The notes beneath the pieces are model-generated. The model had not been told where the DNA came from. It made no database searches and was given only the letters and a program-made list of their open reading frames with translations. From Pelagibacteraceae bacterium AG-390-L03 (lineage in GTDB: Bacteria > Pseudomonadota > Alphaproteobacteria > Pelagibacterales > Pelagibacteraceae): a DNA stretch of 64,000 bases. How positions within the stretch are numbered: position 1 is the first letter of the stretch; every line of letters begins with the position of its first letter. The stretch is from NCBI GenBank assembly GCA_003279685.1, contig QCHA01000001.1, positions 496,001 to 560,000 of the forward strand, given 5' to 3'. Below, piece after piece: positions 56,924-64,000 of the stretch. A program made the position numbers and the translations under genes.

Positions 56924-58188
56924 TTTAAATTCAATACTTCCCCAGCAAGATATAAAGATCCAGTAATTAGGATAATATCGTTTTCCTTGACCGGAATTGA
57001 CCTAATAGCATCCTGTATACTTTCTTGGTAATTGATATTTTTGAAGCTATTTAGCTTATCTTTAAGCTCTTTTCCTTTAATGGAGTTTGGTTGATTTGGG
57101 ATATCTATAGTGGTCAAGGTTTTAACATCCTTGAAGTAACTCATATATTCATTATGATCTTTATTCGCCATCATTCCTAAGATGATGTGTTTATTGCAAT
57201 TTAAACTTTCTAAATATTCATTTAATACTTTTGCACCTAAAGGATTATGCGAGCCATCAACAAAAAGTTGATGATCTTTTGCAAGCGCTTTAAGTTTACC
57301 TGATTTAATTTCTTGTAATCTTGCAATACTGTTTATTTTTGTAATTCCTTTTTTGATGTGTTCATCTTTTATATTTAAATCTTTTATAGCTCTTAACGTT
57401 GCAATACCTGTAGAGATATTTTCTAATTGAAATTGACCTTTAACATTAGGCATTGGTAATTTTAGACCACCCAATTGATCCTCATAATAAAAGAAATCGT
57501 TTTCTTTCATTATAAAACTATAATTTTCATCATGAAAAAACTTATTTGAACCATTATTTGAAATTGTTTTTTTAATACTATCTGTAATTTCTTTAGAACT
57601 TTGTTTTGCAACTATAATATTTGAATTTAAAAGAGTTGATGTTTTCTCATAAATAATTTTTTCAACAGTTTGTTCATTTTCAGGTAGCCAGTCTAAATGA
57701 TCAAGGCCAATAGAAGTTACAATGCTAGCTAGATTAGTTTTAAGGATATTAGTCGCGTCAAACCTATGAAACAAGCCAGTTTCTATTAGATTGATATTAT
57801 CTAGATATTGAGAAGCTTTTAAAAAGTAAGCTGCAGTTAATATCTCAAAAAAGGTAATGGGTTCGTTATTATTTGCACTTTCAATTTCTTCAAATAAATT
57901 AGCTAATTCTTCATCATTAAGTTCTTCATTATTAAAAACAAACCGTTCATTAATACTTTTAATATGAGGACTAGTGTAAATATTACATTTAATATTTGCT
58001 TCTTTTAAAATAGCAAACATTGCTTGGATGGTTGAATACTTTCCATTGGTTCCTACAATTGAAATTGCTTTAATTTTATCTTGAGGATTACCTAATCTTT
58101 GACAGAGATTTTGAATGCGATCTAAACTAAGATCTATTTCCTTAGGATGCAGCTCTTGTAAGCGACTGACTATCTTCTGAAGTTTCAT
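56920..58188 (-). CDS. folC: Folylpolyglutamate synthase / dihydrofolate synthase
   Basis: Adds glutamate to dihydropteroate and folates. 422 residues of the Mur-ligase superfamily with the P-loop VGTNGKYSTIQAMFAIL (usual GTNGKGS, here GTNGKYS), the KTSTLL and LFVDGSHNPLGAKVL segments and the C-terminal ligase domain. The start overlaps the accD 3-prime end by 47 bases, but the N-terminal residues match the family so the overlap is accepted. It is last in the rpsA-to-folC run. Confidence 0.93.
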   Translation of the reverse strand: MKLQKIVSRLQELHPKEIDLSLDRIQNLCQRLGNPQDKIKAISIVGTNGKYSTIQAMFAILKEANIKCNIYTSPHIKSINERFVFNNEELNDEELANLFEEIESANNNEPITFFEILTAAYFLKASQYLDNINLIETGLFHRFDATNILKTNLASIVTSIGLDHLDWLPENEQTVEKIIYEKTSTLLNSNIIVAKQSSKEITDSIKKTISNNGSNKFFHDENYSFIMKENDFFYYEDQLGGLKLPMPNVKGQFQLENISTGIATLRAIKDLNIKDEHIKKGITKINSIARLQEIKSGKLKALAKDHQLFVDGSHNPLGAKVLNEYLESLNCNKHIILGMMANKDHNEYMSYFKDVKTLTTIDIPNQPNSIKGKELKDKLNSFKNINYQESIQDAIRSIPVKENDIILITGSLYLAGEVLNLN

Positions 58189-59071
58189 TTTGCTCAGAAC
58201 TTATAACAGAATTTTGCTTTAACAATATTGATAATAAAGTTCCTATTTTGGATGCAAGATCTTTACGCTCAACAATTAAATCAACAAAACCTGTTTTTTC
58301 CACATATTCACTTTTCTGAAATCCTTCAGGCAATTCTTCTTTAACTGTCCCTTGAATAACTCTAGCACCAGCAAAAGCAATTAATGCACCAGGTTCAGCG
58401 ATATGAATATCTCCTAACATTGCATAAGAAGCAGTAATACCACCCGCTGTTGGATCCGTAATGCATACTAAATAAGGTAAACCATTTTTCTTTAATTCAT
58501 TGATTGCAAGGGTTGTTCTAGTCATTTGAGAAAGTGAAATTAAACTTTCCATCATTCTCATTCCACCTCCAGCACTGATACATAAAAAAGGAGTTCTATT
58601 TTCTATTGAGTGTTGAATGCCATATAAAAAAGCTTCTCCTTCAGCAGCAGCCATTGAAGCGCCTAAAAAATCAAAATCAGATGCAACTGCGGTAATCTTG
58701 ATATTATTAATAGTCCCACATGCAACCATCATTCCACATTCCATACCTGTTTTTTTACGAGCAGCTTTTAATCTATCTTTGTAAGATTTAGAATCTGTCC
58801 AATTTAATGGATCATCTTTTGGTATAGGGGTTTTAAATACTTCATAATTGTTTTTACCAAATAAAATATCAAATCTTTGGCTTGGTTTAATTCGATGATG
58901 CTTATTACAATCTGGGCAAACCCATAAGTTTTGCTCTAAATCTTTTTTAAGAATAGGGCCTCTACAACAACTGGTCCAATCACTTTTTGCGATGTCTTCT
59001 TTTGTAGCTCGTTCATGAAAAGCAGTTTTGATCTTTTCACTTGCTTTTATTATTTTGGTAATCCAATTCAT
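58142..59071 (-). CDS. accD: Acetyl-CoA carboxylase carboxyltransferase subunit beta
   Basis: Carboxyltransferase beta subunit for malonyl-CoA synthesis. 309 residues with crotonase-like motifs: SAGGGMRMMESLISLSQMTR, VCITDPTAGGITASYAMLGD and AFAGARVIQGTVKEELPEGF. The N-terminal zinc ribbon has the second pair as CPDC, but the first pair reads SCCRG: one Cys aligns with the second ligand of the usual C-x2-C, while the first ligand position is Thr and an extra adjacent Cys is present. trpA lies upstream with a four-base overlap, as in other alphaproteobacteria. Confidence 0.95.
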   Translation of the reverse strand: MNWITKIIKASEKIKTAFHERATKEDIAKSDWTSCCRGPILKKDLEQNLWVCPDCNKHHRIKPSQRFDILFGKNNYEVFKTPIPKDDPLNWTDSKSYKDRLKAARKKTGMECGMMVACGTINNIKITAVASDFDFLGASMAAAEGEAFLYGIQHSIENRTPFLCISAGGGMRMMESLISLSQMTRTTLAINELKKNGLPYLVCITDPTAGGITASYAMLGDIHIAEPGALIAFAGARVIQGTVKEELPEGFQKSEYVEKTGFVDLIVERKDLASKIGTLLSILLKQNSVISSEQNETSEDSQSLTRAAS

Positions 59072-59868
59072 TTAATTTTATTTTTTAATCTTTTCACGAT
59101 ATTAGTAACATTTGTGACAGGATTTTGTCTCTTTTTAATAGAGTTTGAAATTTCTTTGCAAATTGCACTTCCAACCACTAATCCATCAGCTTTTTTAAGA
59201 GATTTTATAGTCTTTTCAGTAATTCCAAATCCGATGACAACATTTTTAGATTTATTGTGATTTTTAATTTTGCTGTATTTTTCAAGTATCTTTTTAGGAG
59301 AAACTTTTAGTTTTCCTCCAGTAGTTGATAGCATACTAATATAATAAACCATATCGTGAGAGTCCTTGATAATTTTTTTTAATCTTACCGAAGATGTGGT
59401 TGGAGAAACTAATTGAATAAAGTTAACTCCTCTTTTTTTACATTTAGCAGCAAATTTTTTATTTTCAGGGTAAGGAAGATCTACCACTATTAAACCATCA
59501 ACTTTAACTTTCTTACATTTATCTAAAAATTTATTTTCATTATATTGAAAGATCATATTGTAATAACCCATCAAAATAATTGGTTTAGTTTTTTTTAATT
59601 TTTTAAAATCGTTTGTTATTGAGAAAACATCATTAATTTTAATTCCATTTTTAATTGCTCTATATGCACTGGTTTGAATTTGGCCTCCATCTGCAATGGG
59701 AGTATTATGAGGAAATCCTAGTTCACAGATATCTGCATAATTAGAAATTGATTTAAGTATCTCTAGTGATTTCTTTTTAGTGTTATCACCCGCAACAGTA
59801 TAAGTAAGTAGAGCTGGTCTATTTTCATTTTTTGCATTTTGAAATGCTTGACTTAATAAAGAAGCCAT
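59068..59868 (-). CDS. trpA: Tryptophan synthase alpha chain, divergent interface
   Basis: Cleaves indole-3-glycerol phosphate to indole, which is channelled to TrpB. 266 residues, TIM barrel. The catalytic acids are kept: Glu in ICELGF (Salmonella Glu49) and Asp in PIADGG (Asp60). The loop between them reads FPHNTPIADGG, so the position of Salmonella Asp56, which makes a salt bridge to TrpB Lys167, is Thr. Loop 6, usually SRAGVTG, reads STTGGK. It overlaps trpB by one base and accD by four, and follows trpB in the operon. Confidence 0.95.
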   Translation of the reverse strand: MASLLSQAFQNAKNENRPALLTYTVAGDNTKKKSLEILKSISNYADICELGFPHNTPIADGGQIQTSAYRAIKNGIKINDVFSITNDFKKLKKTKPIILMGYYNMIFQYNENKFLDKCKKVKVDGLIVVDLPYPENKKFAAKCKKRGVNFIQLVSPTTSSVRLKKIIKDSHDMVYYISMLSTTGGKLKVSPKKILEKYSKIKNHNKSKNVVIGFGITEKTIKSLKKADGLVVGSAICKEISNSIKKRQNPVTNVTNIVKRLKNKIK

Positions 59869-61097
59869 TATCTTTTACCTAATCTTTCTCTTAAAATATC
59901 TCGATCTTTTTTTGCATCCCCACATGAATTCACAATAATGATTGTATCTTTACTTAATTTAGGTGCGATTTTGATAGCTTCAGCAAATGCATGACTAGGT
60001 TCTAAGCTTGGATTTAAATTTTCATATTTTGTAACCATTACATGTGCGTTAAGAGCGTCCTCATCTGTTGCATAAGTATACCTTGCTCTTCTAGTATCTT
60101 TTAAAAAACAATGAATAGGGCTAACACCTGGATAATCTAATCCAGCACTAATAGACTCTGTGTCATTGATTTGTCCTTCACTATTTTGACAAAGATAAGA
60201 TGCTGCTCCATGTAAAATTCCAATTTTAGCATTTCGACTTAATGGTGCTGCATGAAGTTTTGATTTTTTAGGTCCACCAGCTTCAACACCAATTAATTCA
60301 ATTTGCTTTCTATTGTAATCAACAAATTCACTCCAAAAACCATAAGCAGAGCTTCCTCCACCAACACAGTTAATTAGTTTAATTTTATTTGGAATTTTTT
60401 TAAATTCTAATTTTAATTGTACTTTTAATTCTCTAGAAATTTGTGCGGTACTCCAACCACAAATTTTAACAAATATATTAGGTCCTACAGTGCTTCCAAC
60501 ACACATATGAGTGTTATCACAATTAGACACCCAGTATCTCATACATTCACTCACAGCATCTACTAGTGTTTGACTACCTGAATAAACTGGAACTATTTCA
60601 GCTCCATTTTTTCTCATTGCATCACAGTTAGGCTTTTGTCTTTTAATATCCTTTGCACCCATAAATATCTTACACTTAAGGCCAAATTTTTTAGCAGCCA
60701 TACTAAGCATCTTTCCAGCATACCCAGCTCCTGTGTCACCTACGATATATTTCTTACCCATTGCTTTACAGATAAGCGCATGAACAGTTGCATTGTATAT
60801 TTTATGCGCACCTCCATTAGCCTCAGAGACAACCTTTGCCCAAATCTGAGCACCACCTAAGTGATTAGTTAGATTATTTAGTTTTACAAATGAAGTAGGG
60901 TTTCCAATATAGTTTTTGAAATAAAAATCTCTTTTTTTTAAAAATTTTTTATCTTTTCTAAGTTTTTTAAATTCGTTTGTTAAATCCTCTACAGGTTTTT
61001 TTAATGTCTCAGGAATAAAGCTTCCTCCAAATTTACCACCCCAAAAGCCATGTTGGTCGTGCTGATCAATTAAAGGAATTCCTTTTTTAAGTTTCAT
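59868..61097 (-). CDS. trpB: Tryptophan synthase beta chain, divergent active site
   Basis: PLP enzyme joining indole and serine. 409 residues. The PLP lysine is in GGAHKIYNA and the phosphate loop is GGGSSA. An ungapped alignment from the catalytic loop shows two key changes: the usual ETGAGQHG is DTGAGYAG, so catalytic Glu109 (Salmonella numbering) is Asp, and TLKDA is TLVDA, so Lys167, partner of TrpA Asp56, is Val. Arg141 and most of the fold are kept; the C-terminal SGRGDKD is NSCGDAKKD. It sits between trpF (11-base overlap) and trpA (1-base overlap). Confidence 0.95.
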   Translation of the reverse strand: MKLKKGIPLIDQHDQHGFWGGKFGGSFIPETLKKPVEDLTNEFKKLRKDKKFLKKRDFYFKNYIGNPTSFVKLNNLTNHLGGAQIWAKVVSEANGGAHKIYNATVHALICKAMGKKYIVGDTGAGYAGKMLSMAAKKFGLKCKIFMGAKDIKRQKPNCDAMRKNGAEIVPVYSGSQTLVDAVSECMRYWVSNCDNTHMCVGSTVGPNIFVKICGWSTAQISRELKVQLKLEFKKIPNKIKLINCVGGGSSAYGFWSEFVDYNRKQIELIGVEAGGPKKSKLHAAPLSRNAKIGILHGAASYLCQNSEGQINDTESISAGLDYPGVSPIHCFLKDTRRARYTYATDEDALNAHVMVTKYENLNPSLEPSHAFAEAIKIAPKLSKDTIIIVNSCGDAKKDRDILRERLGKR

Positions 61098-61716
61098 TTT
61101 TTACCTGCTCTACTTTGTTTAAAAATATATCTATTTTGGATTTATCTTTTATCCTAGAAGTCTCAAGACCCCCAGATATATCTATAATATCTGCTATTTT
61201 TTTATAATTATCAAGATTATCATTTACCTGAATGTTTCCTGCTATCATTAATGGTTTATTGATCTTTACTTTTTTAATAAGCGAGTGGTCAAAAGCCAAA
61301 CTTTTTTCATAACCTTTGCTATCAAATAAATAAATATCAGTTTCCTCAGAAAATAATTGATACTTTTCAACGTCGGTTTCATCTTTTATAGTTAGAGCAG
61401 TAATAATTTTCTTATTATATTTTTGCTTAATTTCTTTTATTTCTTCCGGGGTGCAGTCATAAATTTGATAATAATCAAAAGGTAGATGTTTAATTTCTTC
61501 TAAAATAGTCTGATCCGGTTTTACAAGCACAGCAACAAAATTAGATTTCTTTTTATCTAATTTCAGTAACTCATTTAGCTTTTTAACTTCTACATATCTT
61601 GAGCTTTTTTTATAATTACAAATGAAGCCAATAAATTGGGGCGGATAGGGATGATTGATTATAAAATTAAGAGTATCAAGATCTGAGATCCCACAGATTT
61701 TAGACCCCTTGATCAT
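61087..61716 (-). CDS. trpF: Phosphoribosylanthranilate isomerase
   Basis: Amadori rearrangement step of tryptophan synthesis. 209 residues, TIM barrel. The general base Cys is in SKICGISD near the N-terminus and the general acid Asp in TDIYLFDSKG; the phosphate-binding segments read PLMIAGNIQVND and IIDISGGLETS (usual SGVE). It is divergent but complete. It overlaps pyrF by four bases and trpB by 11. Confidence 0.9.
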   Translation of the reverse strand: MIKGSKICGISDLDTLNFIINHPYPPQFIGFICNYKKSSRYVEVKKLNELLKLDKKKSNFVAVLVKPDQTILEEIKHLPFDYYQIYDCTPEEIKEIKQKYNKKIITALTIKDETDVEKYQLFSEETDIYLFDSKGYEKSLAFDHSLIKKVKINKPLMIAGNIQVNDNLDNYKKIADIIDISGGLETSRIKDKSKIDIFLNKVEQVKNET

Positions 61717-62405
61717 TTCTTTAAGTGGTCAATTAATTTTTGAATATTATTTTTAATATTTCCTTTAATTAATGATCTTCCCATTACTATTCCAGACACT
61801 TTATTTTTAAAAGCATCATTAGGTGTCATTACACGTGATTGATCGTTAGCACTATCTCCAGGTAATCTTATTCCAGGAGTAACAATAAATAAGTTATTAT
61901 ATTTTTTTCTAACCATTTTTGCCTCTTGTGCAGAACAAACAATACCATCACAGCCTGATTTTTTAATCAATCCAGCTTGTTTTAATACCAATTGTTCAAC
62001 AGATTTTGTGTGTCCTATATCCTTAAGTGATTCTTTATTAAGACTTGTTAAAATTGTAACTCCCAGTACTTTTAAATCTTTATTAATTGACTTAGCTTTC
62101 TTTTTAATGGCCTTTAACATCTCAAGACCCCCATTTGCATGCACAGTTATATATTTACATTTTTTTAAATCTTTTAAACTATCTAGTGCAGATAAAGCGG
62201 TCTGCGGAATATCATTAATTTTCAAATCTAGCCAAAAATCTTTTTTAAAATTTTCTAGAAATTTTCTTCCATTTTTTGAGTAAAAAAACTGCAAGCCAAA
62301 TTTGGGCACAACTTTAAGTTTATTTGTCTGAGTTTCTTTAATGATGTTTTTTATTTCACTTAAATTAGAAGTATCACAAGCAACAAAAATGTTTTTATGT
62401 TTCAT
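61713..62405 (-). CDS. pyrF: Orotidine 5'-phosphate decarboxylase
   Basis: Last step of UMP synthesis. 230 residues with the catalytic tetrad region WLDLKINDIPQTA (Asp-x-Lys-x2-Asp), the HANGG segment and the phosphate loop VTPGIRLPGD, then GIVMGRSLIKG. It is placed between ihfB (11-base overlap) and trpF (four-base overlap). Confidence 0.96.
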   Translation of the reverse strand: MKHKNIFVACDTSNLSEIKNIIKETQTNKLKVVPKFGLQFFYSKNGRKFLENFKKDFWLDLKINDIPQTALSALDSLKDLKKCKYITVHANGGLEMLKAIKKKAKSINKDLKVLGVTILTSLNKESLKDIGHTKSVEQLVLKQAGLIKKSGCDGIVCSAQEAKMVRKKYNNLFIVTPGIRLPGDSANDQSRVMTPNDAFKNKVSGIVMGRSLIKGNIKNNIQKLIDHLKK

Positions 62406-62685
62406 CGTTTAATTTTTTAAACAAGTCTTTTGACATTTTAAAGTGAATTGTTTTCTTTTCTGGTGTATTTACCTTTTCACCTGTTTTAGGGTTTCTGCTA
62501 ATCCTTGCTTTTTGGATATTGGTTGAAAATACTCCAAAACCTCTTAGTTCAACTCGATCACCTCTTTTAAGGGCACGTTTAATTTCGTTTAAAATTATAT
62601 TAGTAAATTTTTCGAGGTCTTTTTTTAGAAAATTGGGGTAGTTTTCTGAGAGTTGTTTTAAAAGCTTTGATTTTACAATAGCCAA
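62395..62685 (-). CDS. ihfB: Integration host factor beta subunit (HU/IHF family)
   Basis: 96 residues, a DNA-bending dimeric protein. The start MAIVKSKLLKQLSENYPNF and RGDRVELRGFGVFSTNIQ, plus the DNA-intercalating arm region RISRNPKTGEKVNTPEKKTI with the conserved Pro, identify the family. Assignment to IHF-beta rather than HU rests on its position directly after rpsA, a long-conserved link, and on the VELRGFGVF pattern. It lies 14 bases after rpsA. Confidence 0.92.
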   Translation of the reverse strand: MAIVKSKLLKQLSENYPNFLKKDLEKFTNIILNEIKRALKRGDRVELRGFGVFSTNIQKARISRNPKTGEKVNTPEKKTIHFKMSKDLFKKLNDET

Positions 62686-62699
62686 TTTAAATCTTCTGT

Positions 62700-64000
62700 T
62701 TACTCTTTATCTTCTTCTTTTTTCTTTAAATCTTCAGAAAGTGATGAGAATGGTAAGTTTTTACCTGAACCTTCAGATCCATATTTATCTAAAGCTTCTT
62801 TTTTCTCAATTTCTTCTAATAGTTTAATACTTAAAACTACTTTTCTCTTATCTATTTGGATTTCTTTTATAGCAACATCAACTTTTTCACCACCCGTCCA
62901 TCTTGATGGTCGTGCATCTGCGGCATTAATGGCAATTTCTGATTTTTTAATTTGGAAATCCATTTCACAATTTTCAGGTCTAACCATTAAACCTTTGTTG
63001 TCAGTAGAAATTATTTTTACTGTAATTGTTTGATTTTTTTCTTTGTCATTAAAATAATCAAAAGGATCAGCTTGAGTTTGTCTTAAGCCAACTCTAATTT
63101 TTTGTTCTGTAGCTTTTACTTCAAGTACTTTAACTTTAATTTTATCACCCTTTTTGTACTTCTCTAATTCTTCCTCTCCATTGTTAAGATAAGTTAAATC
63201 ATTGCAGTGTAAAAATGCATCTACGTCTAAGTCTTCAACCTTTACAAATAGTGAATATTCATTTTTATTCACAACTTCACCTTCAACAACTGTTCCAACT
63301 GGATATTTAGTTTCAAATGTTTCAAATGGATTATCTTGAGTTAATCTATGCGAAATTGCAACACGTCTTTTATCTTTATCAATTTCAGTGATTATACAGT
63401 CAATCTCATCTCCAACTTTAAACATTTTCTTAGCTGAAATGTTTTTCTTAGTCCAGCTTAACTCACTTGAGTGAAGTAATGTTGTAAGTCCTGGCTCTAA
63501 TTCACAAAATGCACCAAAGTCCATTAGTTTTACGACTTTAACTTTATAAATTTTATTTAATTCATAGTTTTCAATATGTTCAAAAGGATCTGGAGATAGT
63601 TGTTTTACAGAACAGCCAACTTGTAGCTTTTCTTTATCTACTGTGATTACTTTTAAATCATGTTTTTCACCAATGTTAAAAACTTCATCCGGATGATTAA
63701 CTCTTGAATAAGAAATTTCTTGTAAGTGAACCAAAACATCTAGCTCACCATTAACATTAAAGAAACATCCAAAAGAACTATAACCTTTAACTTCAGCACC
63801 CTTGATGATGTCTCCAACTTTGTATTTTTCAATAATTTTTGCTTTATCTTCTTTTTTAAATGATGAAATTATTTCTCTTCGAGAAACACAAGCATTCCCT
63901 CTAACTTTGTCTAATTTGATTAAAGCAAATTTTTGAGGTTCGTTCATTAAGTGACTAATATCTTTTAATGGCTTATCACTAATTTGTGACCCAGGTAAAA
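62700..64000 (-). CDS. rpsA: Ribosomal protein bS1, C-terminal part (partial at right edge)
   Basis: S1 binds mRNA on the 30S subunit with tandem OB-fold (S1) repeats. The apparent Met at 63947 is internal: the frame stays open to the edge, and the residues just before it (LPGSQISDKPLKDISHLM) match the end of an S1 repeat. At least four further repeats are visible, each with VGDI- or VGTV-like starts and G-(C/L)-F-x-E/V cores (VKGYSSFGCFFNV, LMDFGAFCELEPG, NKNEYSLFVKV). The C-terminus is charged. The 5-prime end is outside the window; usual length is ~560 residues, with ~433 visible. Confidence 0.95.
   Translation of the reverse strand, partial: LPGSQISDKPLKDISHLMNEPQKFALIKLDKVRGNACVSRREIISSFKKEDKAKIIEKYKVGDIIKGAEVKGYSSFGCFFNVNGELDVLVHLQEISYSRVNHPDEVFNIGEKHDLKVITVDKEKLQVGCSVKQLSPDPFEHIENYELNKIYKVKVVKLMDFGAFCELEPGLTTLLHSSELSWTKKNISAKKMFKVGDEIDCIITEIDKDKRRVAISHRLTQDNPFETFETKYPVGTVVEGEVVNKNEYSLFVKVEDLDVDAFLHCNDLTYLNNGEEELEKYKKGDKIKVKVLEVKATEQKIRVGLRQTQADPFDYFNDKEKNQTITVKIISTDNKGLMVRPENCEMDFQIKKSEIAINAADARPSRWTGGEKVDVAIKEIQIDKRKVVLSIKLLEEIEKKEALDKYGSEGSGKNLPFSSLSEDLKKKEEDKE

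Noticed and set aside
63945-63947. Internal Met of rpsA read as the gene start
   Set aside because: The frame continues to the window edge and the residues before this Met match an S1 repeat, so the gene is cut by the edge.

Overview
The window is strongly AT-rich, gene-dense bacterial DNA. Gene content and order point to a streamlined marine alphaproteobacterium of the SAR11 clade (Pelagibacterales). The main signs are alphaproteobacterial blocks such as rpsA-ihfB-pyrF-trpFBA-accD-folC, murA-DUF2948-hisD-infA, rpmH-rnpA-yidD-yidC-argB-dapD-dapE and bolA/J-protein-cobS-cobT, together with very short or negative spacers and proteins rich in Lys, Ile and Asn. Taxonomy is inferred from the sequence alone. 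There is no prophage, transposase, CRISPR array or rRNA. No gene-free stretch exceeds 300 bases.

Layout. 1-1.4 kb: the end of a fused TRAP permease (cut by the left edge), a hotdog thioesterase, a 32-codon membrane micro-ORF and tRNA-Arg. 1.6-7.5 kb: pyruvate dehydrogenase E1 (with its own lipoyl domain) and E2, an EamA exporter and UppP. 7.7-14.4 kb: glutamate synthase gltDB and an alpha/beta hydrolase. 14.4-24.1 kb: a translation block on the plus strand (glycosyltransferase, thrS, infC, rpmI, rplT, pheS, pheT, lepA, tRNA-Ser). 24.2-31.1 kb: gyrB, a RegB-like redox kinase, then CobT-like, CobS-like, J-domain and BolA genes. 31.1-36.9 kb: aroB and aroK, two unrecognised envelope proteins, def, fmt, truA. 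36.9-44.3 kb on the minus strand: a SET protein, a histone-deacetylase-fold amidohydrolase, dapE, dapD, a HAD nucleotidase, argB, yidC, yidD, rnpA, rpmH. 44.4-49.4 kb: a VTT membrane protein, a tRNA-Thr-like gene hidden on the minus strand, two tiny basic proteins, dcd, murA, DUF2948, hisD, infA, tRNA-Phe. 49.4-53.2 kb: cspA, a possible small RNA, then tRNA-His-hisS-hisZ-hisG. 53.3-56.9 kb: a nuclease cassette (rmuC, an MGME1-like exonuclease, sbcB) and a thioredoxin. 56.9-64 kb on the minus strand: folC, accD, trpA, trpB, trpF, pyrF, ihfB, and rpsA, which runs off the right edge.

Most genes are core housekeeping. The parts most worth a second look are: (1) a complete cloverleaf tRNA-Thr(GGT) with a non-canonical T-loop at 45126-45199; (2) a TrpA/TrpB pair in which a known inter-subunit salt bridge and a catalytic glutamate are replaced; (3) hisS starting 4 bases after the CCA end of a tRNA-His that lacks G-1; (4) an MGME1-like exonuclease between RmuC and exonuclease I; (5) a cobaltochelatase-type AAA+/VWA pair with no cobalamin genes nearby; (6) an E1 subunit fused to a lipoyl domain. 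Several genes too short for routine calling are listed. The rpsA frame is open past its first internal Met, so that gene is partial.
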